Assembly (NCBI GenBank): GCA_935421135.1 | Contig: OW285195.1 | Coordinates: 9,206,391 to 9,270,390, forward strand | DNA from: Bugulina stolonifera | Lineage: Eukaryota > Bryozoa > Gymnolaemata > Cheilostomatida > Bugulidae | Direction of reading: 5' to 3' | Length of the DNA: 64,000 nucleotides | In this document: piece after piece, positions 41,301-56,300 of the stretch | Layout of the letters: the number at the start of each line of letters is the position of its first letter | Position numbering within the stretch: the first letter of the stretch is position 1 | The notes under the pieces: model-generated | The model's database searches: none | Seen by the model: the letters and a program-made list of their open reading frames with translations, nothing else | Told to the model about the DNA's origin: nothing | Program-made: the position numbers and the translations under genes

Positions 41301-44300
41301 TTCAGTGTTTGTTTTCACGTATGGTAAGTTTTGGTTTAATGAATTGTAGTACTCATTCACCAAAACACTATTTGTATTACTCTTCAACTACTTTTATCTA
41401 CAGTATACAGTAATAGTCCTCCAGCATGACCCTCAAATTTGAGGATCTGTAGAACATAACTAGCATGAGGTAACAATAATCATATTATATTGAGTATGGT
41501 TCAGTTATGCTTTAACCTATACCTCATTGCAACCTCCATTTTACTCATTCAAGTTTCTCCCACTTACATGTTGTGTGAATACTGGCGTAATCTGTCCTAC
41601 ATGGCATTAGCTAGCTAGCTACATGTTCTTGACGATGGCCTAAACCCTCACTGACTTTCACCAATAGTATCTTGCTATAAAAAAAGTAAAAGTGCTCCAA
41701 ATATTAATGTAATGCATGTGTTGTTTCTCTGAAGTTGTAATGATATACTTATTTCTCTAAAGGTTCTCTGACAGAACAGACAGTTCTGCACTTGGCTGGT
41801 GGTAATTCAACTAACTGGGGTGTGGATCCTGCACAGAACTCTAGTCTCTGGTCTATTCATGGTACTCTCAATCATTCAGCTACTAATGAGTTCTCAACTG
41901 TGTTTGATGGAACAACGGCTATGCAACTAGTGTCTCTCTATGCTGTGAATGAAGGTCCTTTATTCATTGAGGAGATATTGGTGTTTGGAACAACAAACTC
42001 AGGTAGTGCATCTTTCGTATTCTCTGCATCTACTTAGTTTAATACAATCAGTTTAAAATCTTTGCAATATAACATATTTTTGTAGATGTTCCATCTTTGG
42101 AGTGCCTTGTGGAGAACATAGCCGTTGACCTACCTGAACTGAATATAGCTAGTAGATATCTACTTGATGTTGTAATATCTGTTGAACTTGGACATGATTT
42201 AGCCATCTCTTGTCCTGACGGTGAAAGTCCAAATATAACATACGTGGATCAGCCATCTGTTGAGAAGATCAAGTGCAGGTAAATATCTGATTACTTTGAT
42301 GGTTCTTCTGTGTCTGTAATCAACTAATGATGCTACTTTCTAGTACAACGCTAAGATTCAACTGTTTGCTTTCTTCACATCGGTGTATTTCTCGTTGTAG
42401 CTTAAGACATCAATGGAAAAGGGGTGAACCACTGCTGGAGTATGACTGTTTACGTAAGTTTGACTCTCTTCTATGAATTAATTCTGCTAAATTAGAATGT
42501 TAATCTGTAATGATGTACAGTTGAAGGGTTTCATATGTGTGACCATTTGTTAATTTCCTTCTTTTCTACAGAAATAGCTTGTGAACCTCCAGCTGATAAC
42601 TCTACATATGAGTACTCTGGTAACCTCACAGTAGATAGCTTGATACCTCTGAATGAATCTCTACTACTGAAATGTGTGAATGGAATATCTTATGAGTCTC
42701 AGTGTAGTCAAGATGGTAATCTAAGGATTGGTAGATGGATTCCTCCTCTTAGTTGTGGTAAGTTATTTATTTATTCCACATCAATATGTCATTGATTACC
42801 TGAAAACGAAGTAGAAGTATCGAATTTACATTATAAATACTTTCCACTACTTCAGAAAATCAAGAGTGTAGGAGAGTAGATCAACTTGATACATGGATGA
42901 ATGAACTGGAGAACTTGAGAGTAGATAAAGATGATGGAGTTGTCATTCCTTTCAACTCTAGTGTTACATTTGATTGTCTTGGTGACTATTCTGGTGATAG
43001 TACCAGCTATACATGTCAAATGTAAGTATACTGTCAGAGATTTCCTGTATTACTTAACTATGTTCTTTACCCTATTTATATTGTTTTCACGCGTCCACTT
43101 TCACTGGTAATTGCTATCTATGAATTCTAATGCATTACTTCGGCAAAGTCAAATTTGATGTACGTGTAAATTTAGAATTGTGGTTGTTCTCTTGTCTCTC
43201 CGCAGGGATCAATACGGTAAAACAACTTTACAATTGAAGCAAGATGGAGTTCTACCAACTTGTACCTGTAAGTAATTTGTGTGGATTTTGTGCTAATGGT
43301 TCTTTCTTTCTTACATGATTTTTTGTGACTCTTTAGAGCCTAGCTAACTAGTAGATGATTTTTTGAATTCACAATGAATACGTTTAAAATTGATTCATTT
43401 GTGTTATCTATTACTCTATCTGAACTAAGAAATTTGCTATACATATGATTGTAGCCAACTCTACATGTCCAGCTCCTGTAACACCCTACTATGTGACCTA
43501 CAATCCTTCTCAGTACAGCACAGACTGTGTACATGGTGACGAATGTCAAGTTGGTGAAAGAGTGTCACTTCAGTGTACAGATATGGATGGAGAAGTTATG
43601 AATGAACATGTTTGTGATGCCAGGGTTGACCACACTGCCTGGTTTCCTCTGCCTACCTGTGGTAAGCTTGAGCAGATGTTGGAGGAAAGGACCTTGTGAT
43701 TCTCTAATATTTGACCCATTCAAATTTGTTCTTTTTTCTCCAACTGGGGTTAAGGTGCCAGTTTTGATTTTGATGGTCCCACTCGCAATCAAAGTATGCT
43801 CACACAATAGTCATATTGGATTGTAGATACCCATCACTGTGGTCTTCCTCCTACAATCTATGGAGTAGACTGTACCAGAAATATCCCAGAGAATCTAAAC
43901 TCTGGCCAACAGAGGTTCTCTAATGGTACCAGACTGAGCTGTTCATGTTTAGATGGATTTCAAAGGATCTCTGATGATGTTTATGTGACTTGTAATGGTA
44001 GTTATGGAGATTGGGATTTATACCCTCCTTACCCTTGTATAGGTAAATATCCTCTCCCAACTCTTGTCTAAGTACGTAATTTTTATACAATTATTTCTAA
44101 CCATTACATATCCTTTTATTCTAGGCTTGAGGATACTTGATCATATAACCAGATATAAATCATTGGGGTTCCTGAATGCATTGAGTAATATTACTTATTA
44201 TAATGTTGACTTGCATGTATCTACTTTATTGTTATAGTTGAAACAGACGAGGTACCAGCTCCTAATAATTCTCAACTCTTGTATGCTCAGCTTGATGAAT

Positions 44301-47300
44301 ACCCAGTATCTACTATAGTGTGTGATGAGGGGCACTACCTTGATGTGCCATATCGTTATCAACAACTTGTTCAGGATGTCACATCTACTGGTTCTCACCT
44401 GGTTACAGTGAGTGCATGTCTCAGTAAGTATAAAGCTAAACCTTAGTAATTACTGGTAGTTTATACTACAAACCCAGTATAATGTGTAATATATATATAT
44501 ATATATATACATGGTATATATATATAGCAGACTCTCGTTATCTAGCACGTCGGTGGTATTTTTATGTACCTGTGGCTATATTAAGCGTTCTGTTTTAGTT
44601 TATTGATATTACAAAGCATAAGTTGCATCAACTATTCACCGTATACCCATTATTACTATAATAAAAACACAGTATTATACAAGTTTGATGTAATGCTACA
44701 GGTGGATGCCCTGTGGATACTCTCATTTCTGTATCAAATAACCTAACTACCACTCCTTATAAGGAATTCTATGGTCCTGGTGAAGAAGTGGTACTAGACT
44801 GTGTTAACAATAACTATACACTGAAAGGTTTGGAAGGTAAGTTATATACTCACTGAATGCTAATTGAGGTATGTTGGATATGCAATGTACATGTGAATAT
44901 AAATAGAGTACATGCTCAATCTGCGTACAGTGTGCTGTCTTGGTGTTCGACGCCTCATCAGTGCATATCAGAGATATACCTAGGAGCACAACTTGGCAGT
45001 ACTATATCTTTACAGCAAAACGTATTCACATGTATAAAGTGTGAAATACACTGAGCCAGAGTTCTGAAGCTGCCAGAAGCAGTGAGAATCGCACAAGACT
45101 AGCAGTTCAATGTATGTCCCAGGTAGAAAGCTGAATAGATTGGTATTGCTACCAATTTTGAGCGCAATACTCAACCTGCTTACATACTTGACACTTTAGT
45201 ACATACACTATCATGAATTGATGTGAAATTTTAACACTTTTTAGTCTTGGAAAGAATATTCAAATGTATTCAAGTTAGAGAATTCAGTGAGGAGACAAAT
45301 ACTGACCAATCTGTGTTACAGTGGAACTCGGTTCCCTCAGATATTCAGTGTCAGGGTAAGTTGTGTATTGTACTTGTATAGACAAGCAGGGTATCTGATA
45401 TTCTCTGAGCCTTTCCTGCGCCATGTGAAATTTTCCTCTCAGAAAGAGAGAGAGAGCAATTCCACCTTTTAATTCATGGATGTTGATGATTGCCCCCAAT
45501 GTTAACTACTACAAACAGTGTGCTATAATTATTCTTGCTAAGAAATGGGGTTACATGTGGTTTGTTTGTTTTTTATAGCTGGACAACAAAAAAGCAAACC
45601 AGAATATGCAGGAAGAAAGTACGTAGATCTTAATAAATAGTATATTACAACATGGTATATTATAAATCAATGGTTTTTCGTATCTCACATGCATATGTGT
45701 CAGTTTATCTTGTTGTTAGTTACTGCAATCCTAATAAATCTCATAATTAGTAATTGCAATGAATTCCAATGCATGTCTCCGTAATTAAACCTACATGTAT
45801 TTGTCTATTTGTAGGACTTTTGGACCCACAGGATATATAGGTATATACGTGTATACAGTAATGCTTCCTTTGCATGTTTGCAGCTGCTGTTTACCTGCTT
45901 TTAGTTGGATTGCGTTATGTCATTCCTGTAAAGTATGAGGCGTCTATCAATTAATTCCTGATGATGATTCCTATTGTAGACCAGATAAAACTTGCAGTAG
46001 TTCCAGTTAATGGTGTTGTTGTGAGCTCTTCTTCAGAAAGTCGGCGTAGACTTGTAGATTACAGGCTAGATGGAGTATGGCAGTCTGAAGCATTATCCAA
46101 TCAATGGGTTATGTTAGACTATGGGATGTTTATATCTATCTTGGCTGTGAGACTCTACTTACCAATGGAACCGGGTAAGTTCAATAACTCTTCGTTTTAT
46201 GCTTGTATTTGTAATACAGGATTCGTTCTAATAGAATACTGTTATGGATGGATTTCATAGTATATTCTATTTTGTAGCATATAGTAACTCTCTACGTAAT
46301 TATGTAACTCTCTACCTTGTGTGTTAGTAATCCCATACAGTGTATGCAATCATATGACATGATAGCTAATCCACTAATTTGTGTATGGCCATATTCAGGT
46401 AATAACACTCTCTGAATACATGATGATGAACGTTTATATGGGGAGATAGGGGTTTGGGTAAGAGTGGACAACTTACAAAGTGAAGAGAAGACAGCACTTA
46501 TATCTTGCAAAGTATTCGCTATGTTATGCCATATGCAAAGATTCTTTTCATTTACTAGTTTTATGTAACCAATTATTAGGACCAGGTGGCTTTTAATCCA
46601 TTAGTCCTGATTAAGTAGGAGTGATTAGGAACATACAGTCTATTTAATAAAACCAAGTCATTTAATACACAGCAAGTTATAGCTCTCCTTTGTATCTTTG
46701 TTGCGCGTGATATTGTACATGTGGATAGTAATGCATTATTATTTCAGGCATTCCATTTCCCAAGGAGTTATCTCTTCTCTCTACACTTGTATCTGATACT
46801 GAACTAACACCAGATGTTGATGATATGTTATGGATGCAACATATGCACCATAATCAACCAATCAGTGATGAGATAAAGGACTTTAACTTTAACATTGGTG
46901 AAGTGAGATGTTATAAACTGGCATTGGTTTGTAACAGTTCTGAAGGATTTGCTCTAGAAGAAGTTCAGACATACTATCTAGGTACAATTTTGACTGAAAT
47001 CTACATATGACTAAATGCCATGTCCATGTATGCTTCGTCTAAGTTACACTTTTCTTACCGTTTCACAAGTATGAATTACTGATTCTTCCATTTCCTATTT
47101 TCTGCTGAAGTCTAGTGCATGATCTATTCCCATACACCTAATATTTCTTACAATCGTCAGCAATATTTGGAATCAAATTTTCATTTTGATGGTGGTGTGT
47201 TCTTGTTTGCATAACAACATCTTTGATGTAAGGATACTAGGATGTCATTCTGCTTTATTGAAATGTGCATTTATTTTAGTCAATCTCCTCCACTCGAACT

Positions 47301-50300
47301 CTATAGTCAACAGTAGCAGTTCTATCAACAACTCCAATGTACTGAATACTGTTGATGGAATGGTTTTGTCTACTGATGAGATTCATTACTTCATGTCTTC
47401 AACTGAAGCTGACCAATGGTTTGCTGTGTATCTGGGTCAAGGGTACTTTGTCATTGATATCCTATTGGTCAATAGTGCTGGTAGTAAGTATATCTTATCT
47501 ACTCTCCACATCTATTAATAGAGTTATATACAGTGGAACTTGCTTAATTCAAACGCCAAGAGACCCCCATAATTGGTTTGAATTAGGCACGGGTTTGAAT
47601 TTTGTGATTCCTTCATTTTATATAATGACTTGGATGCCTCTATGACAATAACATATGAATAGTAGATAAATGTAGTAGCACGTGAGTATGCCTGTATGCA
47701 TTAACTTCCATTTGCTTCAACTATGAATACAATTGAGGAAACACAACTTTTAACATGACAGCTTCCCACCTAATAGTGATGTTAAATTCACTCAAAACTG
47801 CGACACTGCAGATGGGCAACAGGTTATGCATCACATGCACAGGATAACACTATAAAAATGCATTTAGCTAAGGTATAGTAAAGCAACCAGTGGGTTTTCC
47901 CAGCTTAGCTTGAGCAAAAGCATATTTTACTAGTAACTACTAATAACTACTAGTAACTACTATTAGGTGACTAATGCTTGCTGTAAAAGCATTATCATTG
48001 ATTATAATATTGCGAAGTTTTAATTACTGATAATAAGGTTGAGAGTTGTGTATTTAGTCTGTAATACAGTTCTATTACCTGTTTAATGATGTCATTCATT
48101 CTTTCTAATAGATAATGACACCTTCAACTCCACCCTTTACTATAAACTGGATACAGACCAGTCAGCTATCTATGTATCAGATAACAATCTATGGACAGAA
48201 GTTGGTTCTATGAACATGGACACTCAAGATGGCCTGGTAGCCTCACTCCAAGTCAAAATATTTGCTACTCATTTAGCTCTGGTTGGATCAAGTTCAAATG
48301 GTCTATTTATAGATGAGTTTATTGTATTTGGATACACACTGGGTGAGTTAACAATAGGCTATATTGCCAAACTGTACTGTTGTAGTACAGCAGCTGCTTG
48401 GCTATGTTAGTCAGCAGCAATCTATCTGCAAGGACATGGATTTGAGTCCAGCCAATGACCTGAAGGTGTTCATCCTGGAGAAGGTTTTCCCTCTGTCCCA
48501 TATCGAACTAATAGTAATATCCAGCTCTAGGAGCCATGGTGGCCCCTTGACTAGCGTTGCTATTGGGTAGCCACATTAAAGAATTGTGTTTGGCGCTATG
48601 GATATTATTAATGTTGTTATTATTGTTAGATCTACTTTTGGCTAAATAATGCCTAAACCATAGTACCTGGCATATAACTGATTGTTCTTGTAGATAACTA
48701 TGCACTGAATAGGACAGCTGTACAGAGTTCTGACTACACAGAAAGTGTTACTATAGCTAGCAAGGCTGTTGATGGTGTGATATATGATGGATCAGTTTAT
48801 GCTCAAACTGAGGCCGTTAGTCATCAATGGTGGAGAGTTGACTTGATGGATGTACATCTTGTATATGCTGTCATAATCTACTCTAGTCTTAATAGTAAGT
48901 CAGAGTGGTAAAATGAAATGTGTCTAATGTGTGCTGTATAATTTATAGTTGAAAATGAGACACTGTGTTTTGAATATAATCATAATGCAATATGCATGTA
49001 ACCAGCTTTGTAAAATTTCAGGTCCTACCTCCACGGATATCCAAGTGTTGGGTAGTCAGTCTGTTTCCGTACCAGAACAATCTCTATCCTCCTCCACATG
49101 GCCTATCAGTCTTTTTGAAATGTCTGAGCTGACGTTTTCATATCTTGATATTCTTCTGGATGAACCAAAGCTAATACGTCACGTGGCTGTCTTGTCTCAA
49201 CAAAGCAATGGTTTACTCCTCTCTGAAGTACAGGTCATGGGTAACGGTAAGTATACTGGGTATTAGAGCTGTTGTCAAACATTTTTCCTAGGTTGAGTTG
49301 CAGTGTTTCATCCTCTCTGTTGTTCTTTTAATTTATATATACATGTACATGTATTTATAGTCACCTGTATCAATTGATGCTTTATGATATTGTAAAACAT
49401 TATTTTTTTGCTTTAAGACTTGCTCAAGACTTCATGTATTTTCAACACTCCATTGGTCTCCTGTCTTAACTAATACATTTTCTCTCTGTTCATCAGACTA
49501 CACGTGTGTGTTCAAGACTGGTGAGGAACATTATGCAGACATGGCTAAAGATGGAACTGTGTATAAACCTGCATACGCTGGAGATACATTTGAACTGAGC
49601 TGTCATAAATCTATGTCAGTTGTCTGCCCTGACTGTTCAACTAGTGTGAAGTGTTCTCTAGACCTTGATAAATCAACTGGATTATTTAATATGTACTGGA
49701 ATATAACAGATGAACAGAAACTCTATTGCCAAGGTAATGATATTGCATTAACATCATAGCAGAGTTCAACATGTTCCCTAACTGCTTACATGTTGTGATG
49801 TGCATATAAAGTAGTACTATATGCTCTTAATTTTTGTTCCATATATGCCATAGTATCATTATCAGAGGAAATTCGGTTAATCCAGTTTCTTTGTCAATGT
49901 CTACATGTATGCTATGACTCTCATTCTCCTAATATCGAACGTCCTTCTGAAGTTTGTGCAAGTTTGTCACTGTTGAAACATATCTTTTATGGATTTAAAA
50001 AGTTGTATTGTTACATTTTGTTTGTTACGAAAATGTGGTTACACATACAGGATCTGATGTATGTTTGACCAATGAAATCAGTTGGTCAGTACTTGGAGTG
50101 CCAATAGATGTTGAACCAAGTGAAGGCTACACCTTTCTCTACCCTGGAGAGCACATGCCATACAGATGTGATGTTGGCCATGTTGGATTATCACATGATG
50201 GAAATTTAATGCCATTTGGTCGCATCTTATGCCGGTAAAGTATTGTGACTATTTATTGTGCTGTTTACTTTATGTAACATACCCTGTTTACCAAAACTCT

Positions 50301-53300
50301 ATATTTCTCATGGATACCAATACTGTGAGTACAAACATTTCTTGACTTTACCATGTTACAGCTCTGGTGGTGAATGGATGTTGGAAGACACAGAAAGTAT
50401 TGCTACCTGTGTGAACCGTTCCTCAAATGAGAGAAACCTAGCATTAAACAAATCTGCTTCCATTAGTTCCATCTCATCTGGAAATCTCTCATATCTGGTT
50501 GATGGCTCCTTTGATAACCTCTTCTCTACAAATGAGGGAGTTAACCAATGGTGGAAGATGGACTTGCGCAGTATATACAGTGTTACTGCGGTTGTTCTCT
50601 ACACATCTGAAGGTGTGGAATAGATTTACATTATCTACATCTTTCGTTCTTGCCACATTTAATGATTTGATTGATAGGGTATGTTGGTCAATAAATGGTA
50701 GTTCAGCAACATTGCCTGATGTATTTAAAAGTTAACTTTCGCTTTTTTAATAGACTCTCAGGATCAGTTTGGAAAGTTTAATATACTGACCACAGTTGTT
50801 GTGATGCCTTCGACAATCCCATCACAGGAGACTGGGTCATGGAAATCCGTTTTCTGGTCTGAAGGTCTTTCAGAACATCCAGTCATTATAGCACGGTTTA
50901 GCAGTGGTATACCTGCCAGACATGTGGCTCTCCTATTTCTCCTTGATGTCGGATTCAGTTTACTGGAAATAGAAGTTTATGGATCTGGTACGTAACTAGA
51001 GAACAGGTGTATAATATTCACTGAACGCATCAATTGTTACCTTGATTAGATAACAACTTTCCTTCATTATGGTTTAATGTATATTCACAGATAACCTGGC
51101 GCTCTCAAAACCAGTTCTCTACAGTGGAATTTTCTCTCAATCAAGATTTCCTAGAACATCGGTCGTTGATGGAATAGTAGGGAATCAGTTATTCTTGGCA
51201 ACTGATGATAAAGCCAGCTCATGGGTTATGGTAGATTTGTTAGAGATGTACAACTTGAGTTCAGTGTTTGTTTTCACGTATGGTAAGTTTTGGTTTAATG
51301 AGTTGTAGTACTCATTCACCAAAACACTATTTGTATTACTCTTCAACTACTTTTATCTACAGTATACAGTAATAGTCTTCTAGCATGACCCTCAAATTTG
51401 AGGATTTGTATAACATAACTAGCATGAGGTAACAATAATCATATTATATTGAGTATGGTTCAGTTATGCTTAAACCTATACCTCATTGCAACCTCTATTT
51501 TACTCATTCAAGTTTCTCCCACTTACATGTTGTGTGAATACTGGCGTAATCTGTCCTTCATGGCTTTAGCTGGCTAGCTACATGTTCTTGACGATGGCTT
51601 AAACCTGACTTTCACCAATAGTACCTTGCTATAAAAAAAGTAAAAGTGCTCCAAATATCAATGTAATGCACGTGCTGTTTCTCTTCAAGTTGTAATGATA
51701 TACTTATTTCTCTAAAGGTTCTCTGACAGAACAGACAGTTCTGCACTTGGCTGGTGGTAATTCAACTAACTGGGGTGTGGATCCTATACAGAACTCTGAT
51801 CTCTGGTCAACTCATGTTACTCTCAATCATTCAGCTACTAATGAATTCTCTGCCGTGTTTGATGGGACAGCAGCTATACAGCTGGTGTCTCTCTACACCA
51901 GGAATGGCAACGTTCTCTTCATCAAAGAGTTACTAGTGTTTGGGGCAACAAGCTCAGGTAGCGCATTTTTCCTATGCTGGGCAAGTACTTACTGTACATT
52001 TACTGCATTCAGCTTAAATTGTTGATGAGATAATATCTACCATGTGTTCAAACAATAATATTTCTTTTAGATGTGCCATCTTTGAAGTGTCTGGTGGAGA
52101 AGATAGCTGTTGATCTGCCTGAATTGAAGGTAGCTAGTAGATACCTACTTGATGATGTAATATCTGTGGAACTTGGACATGATTTAGCCATCTCTTGTCC
52201 TGATGGTGAAAGTCCAAACATAACAGACGTCAATCAGCTATCAGTTGAGAGGATCAAGTGCGGGTAAATATCTGGATCTAATAAGTTTGCTTGTTTAAAT
52301 TGACCATACGCAACTGACCAGCAATGTGTACTTTCCCCACATTTTATTCCCAGTGCTTCTGCTTTTCAAACTTTATATTTTTATATTTTTACTTTAACAG
52401 TTCTATCACTTTTACTCTCATTTTTCTCTCTCGTTTCAGCTTTGGCGGTAAATGGAAAAGGGGTGAACCACAACTGGAGCATGACTGCTTACGTGAGTTT
52501 GGCTATGTGGCCCATTCTGCTTAGTTGGAATGTTCATCTGTAATGATGTGTATAAAAATGTATGTCTATTGTGTGTATGTACTTCACACAATTGAAAGTT
52601 GTCATAATAATGTAACCATTTGCCATGATTTGTTAATATCCTGCTCTTCTGCAGAAATGGCCTGCGAACCTCCAACTAATAGCTCTATCTACGAATACTC
52701 TGGTAACCTCACAGTAGATAACTTGATACATCTGAATGAATCTTTACTACTGAAATGTGTGAATGGAATATCTTATGAGTCTCAGTGTAGTCAAGATGGT
52801 AATCTAAGGATTGGTAGATGGATTCCTCCTCTTAGTTGTGGTGAGTTACTTATTTATTCCACATCAATATGTCATTGAATACTGAAAACGAAGTAGAAGT
52901 ATGGAATTTACATTATAAAGTACTTTCCACTATTTCAGAATATCAAGAGTGTGAAAGAGTCAACCAACTTGATACATGGATGAATGAACTGGAGAACTTG
53001 AGAGTAGATAAAGATGATGGAGTTGTCATTCCTTTCAACTCTAGTGTTACATTTGATTGTCTTGGTGACTATTCTGGTGAAAGTACCAGTTATACATGTA
53101 AAATGTAAGTATGCAGTTAGGGGTTTCCTGCAAATTTATGTAAATGTCAGTTTCTACTCAATGAAGTGCTATGTTAACTGTGAAGCCTATAGTCCAAAAT
53201 CAGTTATATCATGTAGGCCAACTTGCCACTGCAAATTCCCTTCTACAACTTTGGTTTTAATTTATGCATTATTTAACACTTGGCAGTTGGCCAACTTTCG

Positions 53301-56300
53301 CCCATAAATATGATTATTATGCTCTTCTGTTTTTTACAGTGACCATTCTGGTAATGCATCTCTGCATCCCAAAACTGAAGGAGTTATATCTAGTTGCAGT
53401 TGTAAGTATTCTTTTTAAATCAGCAGTACCCGTAGCACAACAGATAAAGAGATATTGAGTAAACATAGTTAGGAAATGTGTATACACATTGATACATGTA
53501 TATGCTTATATCTCTGCATTGTGTATTGTGATAGCCACTGCAATATGCCTGGTCCCTAAGACACCATACCATGTGACCTACAATCCCGCACAGTACAGCA
53601 CTGACTGCGTGAACGGTGACAAATGTCAAGTTGGTGAAGTAGTGTCACTTCAGTGTATGGATGTGGACGGAGAAGTTATGAATGAACATGTTTGTCATAC
53701 GAGCTCTAACACTGATTGGTTTCCTCTGCCTACCTGTGGTGAGTTAAAGTTAATATTCGAGAAAAGGCCTCGTGGTTCACTAGTATTTTAAACATGGTTA
53801 CACTCGCTGTTAAACTTATTATGTTCAACCTATAACATTGTAGATACCCACTGTGGTCTCCCTCCTACACTCTATGGAGTAGAATGTACCAGAAACATCC
53901 CGGAGAATCTGAACTCTGGCCAACAGAGGTTCTCTAATGGGACCATACTGAGCTGTTCATGTTTAGATGGATTCCAAAGGATCTCTGATGATGTTTATAT
54001 GACTTGTAATGGTAGTTCTGGAGATTGGGAGTTGTCCCCTTTTAACCCTTGTCTACGTAAGTACTTTTAGTCACTTGAAAGCTTTCTATTCCAGACACGA
54101 AGAGCCTTGATTTTAGAAGCGGATGAAAACCATCGGGTTCCTGTATGCATTGTGCATTGAGTAACATCTATTATATTCCTAACTTGTCTATTATATTTTA
54201 TAGTTGAAACAGATGGAACACCAGTCCTTAATAACTCTCAACTCATGTATGCTCATCTTGATGAATACCCAGTATCTACTACAGTGTGTGATGAGGGGCA
54301 CTACCTTGATGTGTCATATCGTTACCAACAACTTGTTCAGGATGTCACATCTACTGGTTCTCACCTGGTTACAGTGAGTGCATGTCTCAGTAAGTATAGC
54401 AAGTACACCTTGCTATTTATATAACCAACTTGTCAATATGTAATCCATAATCTGTATTAATTGTGTTTTAGTTGATTCATGTTACAAAGCATAAGTTGTA
54501 TCAACTATTCACCGTATATCCATTACTACTATAATATAAGCACAGCGTCATATAAGTTTGATGTAATGCTACAGGTGGATGTCCAGTGGATACTCTCATC
54601 TCTATATCCAATAACCTAACTACCACTCCTTATAAGGAATTCTATGGTCCTGGTGAAGAGGTGGTCCTCGATTGTCTTAACAATAACTACACACTAAACG
54701 GTTCGGAAGGTAAGTTATATACTTACATGTACTACTACAAATCTACTTTGGTGATGCATTTAATATACAACAATCAATAGAGAAGTGTTTACCTTGAGAT
54801 AATGTAAGATTTTAACACTTTTTAGTTGCAGAGAGAATATTCAAATGTATCCGAGTTAGAGAATTTAATGAGGAGACAGATTCTTACCAGCCAGTGCTAC
54901 AGTGGGACTCTGTTCCTTCAGATATTCAGTGTCAGGGTAAGTTAAAAATTATTCTAATAAGAGTGATGCACTTTATAACTGTATATTAAATAACTTTACA
55001 CTCTTCACTTCCATCTATTAATCCCAGGTAAACAAAAACAATGATCTAAAGATGCATACTGGTAATTATACAATAATTGTATATAAAAAAGTATGGCATC
55101 CATATACCCTTGTGTCATAAGACAATATGTGCAATGTGAAGTTGTTCTCTCATGACGAGAGAAGAGGTTGATGCCTGAGCCATATATATACAAAGAGGGT
55201 ATTCTATGCTACTTTCTGTTATGCAATCATCTGTGACATGTGAAGTTGTCATCTAATTAACAGATGATGACCCTCATGTCCGTCAGTTTTGATCTCAAAT
55301 AATAATATACTTTGTTTTTCCTAACATAATTTATATGAATTGCATGTGGTTTTATTTCTACAGTTGGTCGAATATGGACAAAACCAGAGTATGTAGGAAG
55401 AAAGTAAGTCCATCTCAATACATATTTTATAGCTCTATCAAAAAATGTTTTTTCTTGAACATATGCATTTGAGTCTGCTTATAGTTTTGTTAAAGATTCG
55501 CAATTCTAGTGAATCTCATTATAATTATATGTATACAATATGTATTTGTAGGACTTTTGGACCAATGAGATTCACAGGTATATAGTACAGTAATGCTTGC
55601 TTTGCACCATATACATACATGTATATACGTGCATGTAGCTGCTAATTACTTGCTTTAACTCAGCTTTGATTTGTGTAATCAGCGCTATGTTTCTGAAGAG
55701 TTTGCAGAATCCACCTATTGATTCAAATTGATGGTTACCATTTTAGACCAAATAAAACTTGCAGTAGTTCCACCAAGTGGGGTTATTGTGAGCTCTTCCT
55801 CAGGAAGTCGACATAGACTTGTGGATTACAGGCTAGATCAAGTATGGCAATCTGAAGCATCATCCAATCAATGGATCATGTTAGACTATGGGATGTTTAT
55901 ATCTATCTTGGCTGTGAGACTCTACTTGCCAATGGAAGCTGGTAAGTTCAACAGCTGTAGTTTATTTGTCTGACTCACCACTTTACCTTGGAAAGCTGGA
56001 ATAGTTTGGAGGTGTCTGGTGTTTGACAACTTTCAATATAACACCAGCACCTCCAACTCGGACATCCAGCAGGCTGCTTCATATAGCAACAGCTCGATTG
56101 GTCCGCAGTGGCGACCCCACTCGATGGGAAGAGCCAGAGGACAGAGGAAAAAAGCATAACAACAATCGAGTTTAAATTGTTGGTTAAATAGATTGTGTCA
56201 TGTGTTTTGAGCTAGTATTGAGATACACTCAGCTGAATTTGTACGAAATTGGTGCCTCGACTGATCACTGCTAGGTAAAATGTATATGCTAGTACTGCAG

